Positions 53,336-61,181 of a DNA stretch of 64,000 bases are shown here, one piece after another. Made by a program: the position numbers and the translations under genes. Source of the stretch: Fontibacillus phaseoli (GTDB lineage Bacteria; Bacillota; Bacilli; Paenibacillales; Paenibacillaceae); contig NZ_QPJW01000001.1 in NCBI RefSeq assembly GCF_003337355.1, positions 868,001 through 932,000 on the forward strand. Reading direction: 5' to 3'. The notes beneath the pieces are model-generated. The model was not told where the DNA came from and did no database searches. It worked only from the letters and a program-made list of their open reading frames with translations. How positions within the stretch are numbered: position 1 is the first letter of the stretch; every line of letters starts with the position of its first letter.

Positions 53336-55675
53336 TTAACGTTCAAATATAGCTTCAATTTCAGTGATAAATACCTCACTTGAACTATAACGGTCATAAT
53401 CGTCGTAATCGGTATCTTTTAAATAGGAATCAATTGCATTTTCAATTCCAATTGTATTAAGGCTATATGATTCTGGTAGAGTTAAAATATTGATTATATT
53501 TTCTTCTAATGAAGATAGTTTTTCTTGAATCTCCTTTTCGATATCTGCACTTATTTTTTTCTCCAAATCGGACACTGCAGAGTCTTTATCAATATCATCT
53601 TCTTCATCGCCTCTAAACCAGTATCTCTTCGTATTTTCTCTAATCAACTCACCAATATCGTAGTTATCACAATAATCCGAGGTGTCTATATTTTCTATAT
53701 AATCTATTATCGTATCCTCCATCAATTCTTTGCAAATCAACTTAAACCAATAGAAATTCATCTTTTTGATTTTAAAAAAATCATTTAATAGATTTATGGT
53801 GAAAATTAATTCATCCAAATTTAAATTACACATTAAATTCTTAATATTGTCTTGTTTGTTGATAAATTGATTAATTGAATAAAATGAGTATAATTCATCA
53901 CTAAGTAAACTATTGATTATCTCAAAATGAGTCAACCAATTAACAGTTGAATAGTTATAGCAATATGAATTGTTTAAATAATCGGTAATAATTTCGCTAT
54001 AATTTACATTAATTATTCCATTTTTACAAATTTGAGCTGTAATAAAATAATTTTTTTGATCTACACTAAAAAACTCAATCTCGTTAATTTTTTCGCTAAC
54101 AATGTACTGATGATAAATGTGGGGGAGTTCCTCTTTTGAGTAGCATCGCTCAAATTGCGCGAAATAACATATTGAATTGCGAACTTCATCTAATTCTAAT
54201 GAGTTATTCATAAAAACAATTTTAAGGTAATCATTAACAGAAGGGTTAATTACTCCAATGTGTTTCTTACCTTTTAAATCAATAATATTAATGATGGACT
54301 GGTTTAGACGTGATAATACCAAACTCCAATTGTCAATTGTAAAATCAATATTTTTCATTCTTGATAGACGTTTATAGAAGCATTTTTTAAAAATGTCATG
54401 TTCAACATTAGTATCAGTTAAAGAATATAAAGTTGATAAAAAAGCCCTATCAATATCTAGAAGTCGTTGTTCAAATTCATTTTTCCAAATATCATTTGGG
54501 TTCGCAAGAGTATCAAAAATATAGTTAAAATACAGAGTTGGCGTTTCTTTTAAGTAGTTATGCTCATAGGTAACATGCTCTATAATGCGTGGTGTGTAAT
54601 TTTTATGTTGAACAATTTTTAAATAATGTTTGTTTTCTTTTATTGAATTGTAATAATCGCTTGGTATATTTTTGAATTTCAAGTGATTGTAAAATATTTT
54701 GGCTTTTTCAAGTGGAGTTATATCATCCATGTTAATAGTGTAAATTCTTATTTTTTTTTGTTGAAAGAAAATATTGAAGTCTATAGATCGTTCTTTTGCT
54801 TCATTAAAAATAGTAATTCTTGAATTCAAAATAAGTTTCTTATTATTTGATAATTTCACATATTTTATCAAAGAGAGTAACTCATTTTCTTGAGTTTGTT
54901 TCATATTAAAATAGTGTTGGCCAAGGCAATCATCTAACAACACTATTTCTTTGGTTTCTTTTTCACTTGAGAGTGATTTTTTAATGTCGTTGATATCTCC
55001 GTTGGTTGTATATCTTACTCTATAACCTTGGGTGGCGTAGTATAAAACAAGCATTTTTGAGGTAATGGTTTTACCGACTCCTGGCCCTCCTGTTATCATG
55101 AGTAATCCATTATTATCTAAAAGTTCGACACATTGCTCGTAAATTTTGGTTGGCACAAAAAATCTACTATCTTCATCTATATCACAAAAAAGTGTTTCAC
55201 AGTCTATAAATATATTTTGGTTATATACTTCACTTAAAATATTTGAAGAATACAACCATAACTTATGATGCTTTCTAACTATGTCTGTATTTTCTGGATT
55301 TTGAAGAAATTCATCAATTTCGTTTAAAGTAACTACATTTTTATCTGTCGGCATGAAATCCAAAAACATCTCGTATATTTCTCTGATGTTTCCATCAGTC
55401 AGTTCCATCCCACAACATACAAAATATTGATTAGGGTGCCACATACGAACCTTCTCGACTTCATTTCTTAGAGACGTGCGAAGATTGGAATACTTGCTTC
55501 TAATGTAATGCTTGACTTGCACGATAATATTGTGTGTGTAAGTATTGTCTGTTAAATCAATACCCCCATCTCTTCCCCTCGAAAATAATCGCAAGGAAGC
55601 GGAGAGTTTCCTCTCCATTACATCTTTACATAGTTCTTCAAATTCGACGTCATTTAAATTGTGATAATTAAACAT
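53336..55675 (-). CDS. Mrr-like restriction endonuclease / STAND-type NTPase fusion
   Basis: About 779 residues. The N-terminus (residues 5-60) is a restriction-endonuclease-like fold: FEELCKDVMERKL, then GRDGGIDL (Asp36/Asp40) and VQVKHY (Gln53-x-Lys55), the catalytic core of Mrr-type nucleases. The middle has a P-loop NTPase with LMITGGPGVGKT near residues 193-204 and Walker B IVLLDDCLG, in the style of the nSTAND3 group. The long helical C-terminus (about 400 residues) has no recognised repeats and probably senses the trigger. STAND proteins with nuclease effectors are anti-phage sensors of the Avs kind. ATG 55675 follows AAGGGTG; the frame continues eight codons upstream. Confidence 0.8.
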   Translation of the reverse strand: MFNYHNLNDVEFEELCKDVMERKLSASLRLFSRGRDGGIDLTDNTYTHNIIVQVKHYIRSKYSNLRTSLRNEVEKVRMWHPNQYFVCCGMELTDGNIREIYEMFLDFMPTDKNVVTLNEIDEFLQNPENTDIVRKHHKLWLYSSNILSEVYNQNIFIDCETLFCDIDEDSRFFVPTKIYEQCVELLDNNGLLMITGGPGVGKTITSKMLVLYYATQGYRVRYTTNGDINDIKKSLSSEKETKEIVLLDDCLGQHYFNMKQTQENELLSLIKYVKLSNNKKLILNSRITIFNEAKERSIDFNIFFQQKKIRIYTINMDDITPLEKAKIFYNHLKFKNIPSDYYNSIKENKHYLKIVQHKNYTPRIIEHVTYEHNYLKETPTLYFNYIFDTLANPNDIWKNEFEQRLLDIDRAFLSTLYSLTDTNVEHDIFKKCFYKRLSRMKNIDFTIDNWSLVLSRLNQSIINIIDLKGKKHIGVINPSVNDYLKIVFMNNSLELDEVRNSICYFAQFERCYSKEELPHIYHQYIVSEKINEIEFFSVDQKNYFITAQICKNGIINVNYSEIITDYLNNSYCYNYSTVNWLTHFEIINSLLSDELYSFYSINQFINKQDNIKNLMCNLNLDELIFTINLLNDFFKIKKMNFYWFKLICKELMEDTIIDYIENIDTSDYCDNYDIGELIRENTKRYWFRGDEEDDIDKDSAVSDLEKKISADIEKEIQEKLSSLEENIINILTLPESYSLNTIGIENAIDSYLKDTDYDDYDRYSSSEVFITEIEAIFER

Positions 55676-55793
55676 TTTATTCACCCTTACGTTAGGCAAT
55701 TGGTTAATTACGCTAATTTATATTAATTTCGTTAATGGAAAGTTATCCTAATTAGTATACCCTATAACAGAATAAGTAGTGATGCCGATATGC

Positions 55794-55810
55794 GTAAAAT
55801 ATCCTTAAGC
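55794..55810 (+). repeat. Leader motif, copy 3
   Basis: GTAAAATATCCTTAAGC, 30 bases before the truncated yyaL-like start at 55841. Confidence 0.45.
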
Positions 55811-55840
55811 TCGAAATTTGCTTAAAGGAGATGGTACCCC

Positions 55841-55990
55841 ATGACAACTCTAAAAGTACCCAATAGATTAGCCAATGGAAAATCGCCGTACTTGCTCCAA
55901 GATGCTCAAAATTCAGTTGACTGGTTTCCTTGGTCGGAACAAGCTTTTGACAAAGCCAAGATAGCTTTATTGCGAAAAAATTCTAAATAA
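55841..55990 (+). pseudogene. Truncated 5' end of a yyaL-like gene, copy B
   Basis: A 49-residue frame: [20 protein letters not shown] then [14 protein letters not shown], after which homology ends at GCCAAG (55955-55960) and the frame runs out in nine codons. AAAGGAGATGG serves as the SD. The break falls at the same codon as in copy C. Confidence 0.75.
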
Positions 55991-56176
55991 TAAAAAAATT
56001 CACCAATATAATGTATCCACTTTTTTTTCAATAAGTGGCTAATTTATAATAAAGGTACATAATGTAGAGGAACCTTCTACTAATTCTATATCCATTTTAG
56101 AAGAAATCAGAATCAGCCGCAAATAAAATTCGCTTGCAGGAAACAAAAAATTACTATTGAAATGGGGGCTTTATGA

Positions 56177-57958
56177 ATGGAGGTTAATCCTAAAGATCCT
56201 ATTGTTCGTTATGCAATTTTGGAAGCACACGGTTTTCAGTGCTATTATACTGAAAAATCATTGAATGTGTTTAATGCAACAATAGATCATATAGTTCCGC
56301 AATCTTATGAAGGTAAATTAGACGAACTAAATGAATATAAGAGAGTACTTGGCCATGATGTAGACATAAATCATTTGTATAATTTGGTTCCTGCAACCTG
56401 GAAGATAAATTTATTAAAAAGCAACAAATTATACGAAGTACCACACGCAATTTTTTTAATAAATCGGGCAAAAGAAAAAGCTCCAGAAATAATAAAAAGA
56501 ATCCAAGAGTTGAGGAATTTTAAAGATTTCGAAAGATATCTTACAGCAATAAGCGCTTACATTAGTAGTTCAAATAACCCAAGGATAGAGTTTTCAAAAA
56601 TAGTAGAATTATTACCTGAACAATTTGGTCCTTTTGAGAAAAAAAGAGAAGTTACATCTGAGAATTTTTCAAGAAGTCTGCCTTCGGTAAGTCTTATGGC
56701 ATTTTTACCTAGGCCTTATGAGCAGTGTGGTAGTTGTTGTTTTGAATTCAGGAGTGTCTTTGTTAGCGACTGTATGATCACACTTTCTCATAAACAAATT
56801 ACCCAACAACTGTTTTTAGGTTTGAATACTGATTACAAATTAGAGAAAAGAGGTTTTATAGTAGGTAAGCATTTTAATCTTCCAAATCTGTATTATATAC
56901 AACTTGGTAATAATCGCTTTACATTAAAGGAAGAAGAAGTTGAAGAACTATGTAAAATAGTTGATGACTTTGGAGGAGTTTTTGTTAGACGATTTCAATC
57001 AATTGAAAACAAATGGGGAGTATCAAATTTTTGTGAGTTTGATCCATATGAATGTTCAGTAAAACTTATTGAAATTAAAAGAAGTTTATGGAGGAAGATG
57101 ATTGAGTTTTCGTGGGAATTTGATTATGCAAATGGAAATTCAGAATGGCATATATTTAATCGTACAAATGGCACTATAATGCTTTATCCAAATCGTATAA
57201 TCTTGACAAGACTAGAACCTGAGAACATAGAATCGTATCATTATGCATCTTATATGAATCCCGATGAAACTTTATGGATTAAATGGAAGAGGTATGATAA
57301 TCGATTTATAATTGACGAAGAACCTTGGACGGCGGAACAGACATTTCATTGGTTGACAGAAAAGTTTATTCCTTATGTAGTCTATTATTATGAACTAGTC
57401 AATATAAAGAAACGCTGGTTTGGAAAAAGTATGGATTTTCTTGAATTCAGTAACAATTTTAAAATTGACAACTACATAATAAGTTCTAGTTTTCAGATAA
57501 CAAGAGACTTTGAACTTATTGACAGTGCTGATGATTTGTTATCTGAGATGTATTCATTACAGATGTTTTTTAGTACTAACCCAAGGATTTCTTTATCTCT
57601 AGAAGAGATCAAATCTATTTTTTTAGGAATAAAGTATATTCTGATGAATATAGAGTTACCAAACTACTCTTACTATTACATAAGAAAGCAAATTGATTAT
57701 TCTATGCTTGAAAAAAATGATCATATGGATGCAATAGCTTTAATTAATCATAAATTAGAGACTATCGTTGAAGAAAATATAACTTTGGGGCAGATTGGTG
57801 AGTTATTTAAGTGCTATATTGAAGCACTTAAATGTAAAAGTGCAATAAATAATCTAAATAAAATAGTCATTAAAGAAGTTATTAAACTACTTGAACCAAT
57901 TTGGGAAAGATATTATTTTATTGAATACATAAAGCGAATTGGTAAAGATAACAATTAG
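56177..57958 (+). CDS. HNH endonuclease domain protein of unknown type
   Basis: A 593-residue protein. Residues 20-85 form an HNH/ββα-metal nuclease: FQCYYTEKSL, ATIDHIVPQSY (Asp37-His38), YNLVPATWKINLLKSN (Asn69, Asn78). The remaining 500 residues match no family I know; they include CGSCCFEF near residue 186, aromatic stretches such as FHWLTEKFIPYVVYYYELVN, and a helical end. No ATPase or membrane part is visible. It is a single gene in its own block between two truncated yyaL-like starts, next to known defence genes, which suggests a stand-alone anti-phage nuclease. SD GGGGGC precedes ATG 56177. Confidence 0.75.
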   Translation: MEVNPKDPIVRYAILEAHGFQCYYTEKSLNVFNATIDHIVPQSYEGKLDELNEYKRVLGHDVDINHLYNLVPATWKINLLKSNKLYEVPHAIFLINRAKEKAPEIIKRIQELRNFKDFERYLTAISAYISSSNNPRIEFSKIVELLPEQFGPFEKKREVTSENFSRSLPSVSLMAFLPRPYEQCGSCCFEFRSVFVSDCMITLSHKQITQQLFLGLNTDYKLEKRGFIVGKHFNLPNLYYIQLGNNRFTLKEEEVEELCKIVDDFGGVFVRRFQSIENKWGVSNFCEFDPYECSVKLIEIKRSLWRKMIEFSWEFDYANGNSEWHIFNRTNGTIMLYPNRIILTRLEPENIESYHYASYMNPDETLWIKWKRYDNRFIIDEEPWTAEQTFHWLTEKFIPYVVYYYELVNIKKRWFGKSMDFLEFSNNFKIDNYIISSSFQITRDFELIDSADDLLSEMYSLQMFFSTNPRISLSLEEIKSIFLGIKYILMNIELPNYSYYYIRKQIDYSMLEKNDHMDAIALINHKLETIVEENITLGQIGELFKCYIEALKCKSAINNLNKIVIKEVIKLLEPIWERYYFIEYIKRIGKDNN

Positions 57959-57998
57959 AAGTATATTTTGTTATTTATTCTATGATTTTCCCTCTCGT

Positions 57999-58014
57999 GT
58001 AAAATAACCTAAGC
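57999..58014 (+). repeat. Leader motif, copy 4
   Basis: GTAAAATAACCTAAGC, 40 bases before the truncated yyaL-like start at 58054. Confidence 0.45.
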
Positions 58015-58053
58015 TTTACTTTAACCAATCATACCGAGACAAGGTAATGACCC

Positions 58054-58192
58054 ATGACAACTCACAGTCAAGGGAAAATCACCATATCTGCTGCAACACG
58101 CACATAACCCGGTGAACTGGTTCCCTTGGTCAGAAGAGGCTTTTGAAATCGCCAAGCATTTTTCTTATCTATTGTGCATAGCTAGTTATTGA
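58054..58192 (+). pseudogene. Truncated 5' end of a yyaL-like gene, copy C
   Basis: ATG 58054 reads MTTHSQGK and is frameshifted by a small deletion relative to copy B; the other frame gives [20 protein letters not shown] then EEAFEIAK. Homology ends at GCCAAG near 58151-58156, the same codon as in copy B, and the frame stops at 58192 inside a hairpin. Confidence 0.7.
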
Positions 58193-58234
58193 CCCACACG
58201 AACCTCCCGTTGATGGGATGTTCGTGTGGGTCAA
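58189..58234. repeat. Long hairpin containing 29-base repeat copy 3
   Basis: TTGACCCACACGAAC and GTTCGTGTGGGTCAA are perfect 15-base arms; within the loop TCCC pairs with GGGA. The right part (58208-58235) resembles the 29-base repeat found at 43443 and 44781. No T run follows, so it may be a repeat-element end more than a terminator. Confidence 0.65.
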
Positions 58235-58315
58235 GATTTACAGGAATATCTGCGATGTTTTGGCAGTAGGCATTAAATTATGAATAGAATATCTATGGAA
58301 TTGAGATGAGCCTGC

Positions 58316-58960
58316 ATGAAACCAAAAATCGGCGCGATCAAATTTGGCGGAATTACATTCATCCTTTCAGGTATTCTCTTTTTCGCCCAATATCTGTTTG
58401 TTCTGCCCATCCCCACTCTGCCGCTTAGCGATGCGGACTTGGTAAAATGGCTGCAGGAATGGCGGTTTAACATCTCCATGGCGGACGAACTGATGTTTTT
58501 CGCCGCATTGTTATTGATCCCCTCCCTCTTTGCTTTGTACCGGATATTGGTGAAGGCGGACAAAATCAAAACAGTACTGGGATGCGGTCTATTGGCTGCT
58601 ACCGTGCCGGTCAATATCTTATTGGTCGTAATCCTGGGGCGCTTGGTCTATCCCGTTTATGAGATTGAACTTTCGCCGGAGATCTACAAGCTGGTACTCA
58701 GCATCTACTATGGAGGTTTGCACTCTGTAGCGATCATACTGGGCATGGCAACCATCATTTTGTGTCTTGTTATTGGAAAAAGTATACTTGGGAAGCCTAT
58801 GGCCTATTTCGGATTTACGGCAGGTCTGTTGGAACTGGTCGGGGCCTATCCTTGGCTGATTGGATCGGTGATGGTCTTTGTTTCCCAGTTGGTTTTCTCC
58901 GCATGGTTTGTCATGCTCGGTCTGAATATGGCGTGGAAATCGGGGCAGGCGGAGGGATAG
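58316..58960 (+). CDS. Multi-pass membrane protein
   Basis: A 214-residue protein with about six hydrophobic helices (FGGITFILSGILFFAQYLFV; VNILLVVILGRLVY; VGAYPWLIGSVMVFVSQLVF). The pattern resembles DUF4386-type membrane proteins, but I am not sure. Base composition returns to that of the core genome here, so this gene probably marks the right flank of the island. ATG 58316 lacks a strong SD. Confidence 0.7.
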   Translation: MKPKIGAIKFGGITFILSGILFFAQYLFVLPIPTLPLSDADLVKWLQEWRFNISMADELMFFAALLLIPSLFALYRILVKADKIKTVLGCGLLAATVPVNILLVVILGRLVYPVYEIELSPEIYKLVLSIYYGGLHSVAIILGMATIILCLVIGKSILGKPMAYFGFTAGLLELVGAYPWLIGSVMVFVSQLVFSAWFVMLGLNMAWKSGQAEG

Positions 58961-59026
58961 GCATCAATTGCTGTTTGGTGATGTTTACCTATTGAGCCGA
59001 TATATATTGATTGATAAACAAGCTTC

Positions 59027-59055
59027 CTTGGTTCGTCACAGGAGCTTGTTTTTTC
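59027..59055 (+). terminator. Terminator after membrane protein
   Basis: AACAAGCTTCCT pairs with AGGAGCTTGTT with one bulge, followed by a T run. Confidence 0.75.
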
Positions 59056-59136
59056 TTATTAATCTTTAATTTCCGGATAATGTTGCGTGTTTGACGGATT
59101 ATGTCGAATAATTTATTATTCACCTATAAATCCTAC

Positions 59137-59165
59137 TTGACTAGGTGGGATAATGGGTTTATAGT
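59137..59165 (+). promoter_or_regulatory. Distal sigma-A promoter candidate of GntR operon
   Basis: TTGACT (59137-59142), a 17-base spacer, then TATAGT (59160-59165). Confidence 0.55.
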
Positions 59166-59215
59166 ATGAAAAAAGCTAACGGAAAGATGGTTTAGATAAT
59201 AGCTTCAACAATCCA

Positions 59216-59244
59216 TTGAACTCTTAATTTCATAATTGTATACA
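59216..59244 (+). promoter_or_regulatory. Proximal sigma-A promoter candidate of GntR operon
   Basis: TTGAAC (59216-59221), a 17-base spacer, then TATACA (59239-59244). The -10 lies inside the palindromic operator. Confidence 0.55.
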
Positions 59245-59249
59245 ATTAT
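59232..59249. promoter_or_regulatory. Palindromic operator, probable GntR/FadR-type site
   Basis: ATAATTGTATACAATTAT is a perfect 18-base palindrome with the TTGTATACAA core common for FCD-domain GntR regulators. It covers the proximal -10 and is 49 bases before the GntR start, which points to autorepression. Confidence 0.7.
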
Positions 59250-59297
59250 ACAATTTTTTTCAGGCACCTATAAATTTCGATGAGGAGCAATAGAGGT

Positions 59298-59966
59298 ATG
59301 GTGATAAGATCCCGAAGGTTGTCAAAGGATAATACCTACTATGCATTAAAACAAAAAATTATTGATAGTGAGTTAGAGCCGAATCAAGCGGTAAACGAAG
59401 AAAATCTGGCGGCGCTGCTCGGGGTAAGCCGCACTCCGCTAAGAGAGGCCATTCAGAGATTGGAGAACGAGGATTTTCTCGTTCGTCAGACAAATGGAAG
59501 GTTGCGGGTAGCCTCCATCACGATCAAAGAGGTTGAAGAGGTGTTTCTGATCCGCAGCATGCTCGAAGGCTATATTGCAAGAAGTGCGGCTAAGAATGCT
59601 TCTGACAAAGATATTCAACATTTAACGACGATGATGGAACGAATCAAACATTCCTTTCAACTGGGTGAGAAACAGGATTTTGTATCGTATGGCTTTGAAT
59701 TCCATGATTATTTATATGAAATAAGCGAACTTAAAACGTTCGAAAAAGTTCTGAATCAATTAAGAGGCCATTCGCTACGCTACTGCCGCTATGTTTCCAT
59801 GCATGGGGATTGGAACACACAAGCGGACGAAGAACATAATTATATTTTGCAAATGATAGCGGACAAGAATGAAGACGGTGCGGAACAAGCAATGCGTGAC
59901 CATATTTTAAGCAGTTTATCCACAGCGCTTAAATATATCAAGGGAATCGACCGTATCGATTCATAA
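59298..59966 (+). CDS. GntR family regulator, FadR subfamily (FCD domain)
   Basis: About 222 residues. The N-terminal winged helix shows LGVSRTPLREAIQRLENEDF, the usual GntR recognition region, and the C-terminal helical FCD domain (FLIRSMLEGYIARSAAKNAS; FHDYLYEISE; DEEHNYILQMIADKNEDGAE) binds a carboxylate ligand through metal-coordinating Asp/His residues. ATG 59298 is ten bases after GAGGAG; an ATG at 59280 is the alternative. It heads the operon that it probably controls. The ligand may be the transported amino-acid derivative. Confidence 0.9.
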   Translation: MVIRSRRLSKDNTYYALKQKIIDSELEPNQAVNEENLAALLGVSRTPLREAIQRLENEDFLVRQTNGRLRVASITIKEVEEVFLIRSMLEGYIARSAAKNASDKDIQHLTTMMERIKHSFQLGEKQDFVSYGFEFHDYLYEISELKTFEKVLNQLRGHSLRYCRYVSMHGDWNTQADEEHNYILQMIADKNEDGAEQAMRDHILSSLSTALKYIKGIDRIDS

Positions 59967-59986
59967 TGAAAGGGGAGTACTCTTCA

Positions 59987-61147
59987 ATGAATCCACTTAA
60001 TGAGAAAGACCAAGCTTTAACCAGTCGATTGATCGAGGTTCGAAGAAACCTGCATCGAGAACCGGAGTTGGCCTATGAAGAGTTTAAAACAACAGGGAAA
60101 CTGCGGGAATGGCTGACAAATGCGAATATACATATCCTGGACCTTCCTTTGGAAACCGGGCTGATCGCAGAGATCGGACAAGGCAGTGGTCCTATTGTGG
60201 CTATTCGTTGTGATATAGATGCACTTCCGATAGAAGAACAAACAGAATTGCCTTTTGCATCAGAGATTCCAGGGAAAATGCATGCATGCGGTCATGACTT
60301 TCACACCGCTACCATCTTAGGCGCAGCCTTGTTGTTGAAAGAACGTGAAAGCGAATTGACGGGAAGGGTTAGAGTATTGTTCCAGCCTGCGGAAGAAACA
60401 GGACACGGGGCGGAAAACGTATTGGCATCCGGAGGTTTAAAGGATGTAGCTGCCATATTCGGTTTGCACAATTCACCGGATCTGCCTACGGGAGCTTTTG
60501 GAACGAGAACCGGGGCTTTAACGGCAGGTGTTGACCGGTTTGAGATAACTGTGAAAGGCGTTGGCGCTCATGCCGCCACTCCGGAAAAAGGGGTGGATGC
60601 CATTGTGACTGCGGCTCAAATCATTACCATGCTGCAAACCATCGTAAGCCGTCAAAATAATACGATAGAGCCGGTTGTGTTAAGTGTTACCCGAATTAAC
60701 GGGGGGTTCACCTGGAATGTATTGCCGGAAAAAGTCGAATTGGAAGGTACGGTTCGAACATATAATGAAGAGATTCGCCGTCAAATTCCGCTGCAAATGA
60801 CGCGAATTATCGAAGGGATTGCCGCAGGAGCCGGGGCTGAGGCGCAGTTGCATTGGTATCCGGGCCCGCCGGCAACGATAAATCACGGGGAATGGGCTGA
60901 TTTTGCCAAAGAGGTCGCTTTAGAAGCCGGATATGATGTGCATGATATCCCGCTCCAAATGGGCGGAGAAGATTTCTCATTCTATTTACAGCAGATCCCG
61001 GGGGCGTTTGTAAATATCGGAACAGGACCGGCCTATGCTTTGCATCACCCGCGTTTCGACGTGGATGAGACAGCTATACTACCTGCCGCTAAATATTTCG
61101 CTAACTTGGCAGAACAAGCACTTGCGAAGCTGCAAGGGAAAGCTTAA
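59987..61147 (+). CDS. M20 family amidohydrolase (N-acyl-amino acid hydrolase type)
   Basis: A 386-residue metallohydrolase of the M20D/IAA-amidohydrolase group. Metal-site motifs are RCDIDALPIEE, MHACGHDFHTA and FQPAEETGHGAENVL, with GGEDFSFYLQQIPG near the end. These enzymes cleave N-acyl or amide conjugates of amino acids. ATG 59987 after AAGGGGAG is chosen over ATG 59966, which overlaps the GntR stop. It sits directly before a methionine-type importer, so it probably frees an amino acid from an imported N-acyl compound. Confidence 0.9.
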   Translation: MNPLNEKDQALTSRLIEVRRNLHREPELAYEEFKTTGKLREWLTNANIHILDLPLETGLIAEIGQGSGPIVAIRCDIDALPIEEQTELPFASEIPGKMHACGHDFHTATILGAALLLKERESELTGRVRVLFQPAEETGHGAENVLASGGLKDVAAIFGLHNSPDLPTGAFGTRTGALTAGVDRFEITVKGVGAHAATPEKGVDAIVTAAQIITMLQTIVSRQNNTIEPVVLSVTRINGGFTWNVLPEKVELEGTVRTYNEEIRRQIPLQMTRIIEGIAAGAGAEAQLHWYPGPPATINHGEWADFAKEVALEAGYDVHDIPLQMGGEDFSFYLQQIPGAFVNIGTGPAYALHHPRFDVDETAILPAAKYFANLAEQALAKLQGKA

Positions 61148-61181
61148 TCCTAACTCTACAAAATGATTGAGGGGAATGAAC

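Larger units (their letters stand above)
58961..59297. other. Control region of the GntR operon
   Basis: About 340 bases with a terminator, two candidate promoters and one perfect palindrome, listed separately. No further gene is seen. Confidence 0.5.

Noticed and set aside
39494-58300. CRISPR array in the defence island
   Set aside because: No regularly spaced short direct repeats were seen; the repeats present are kilobases apart.
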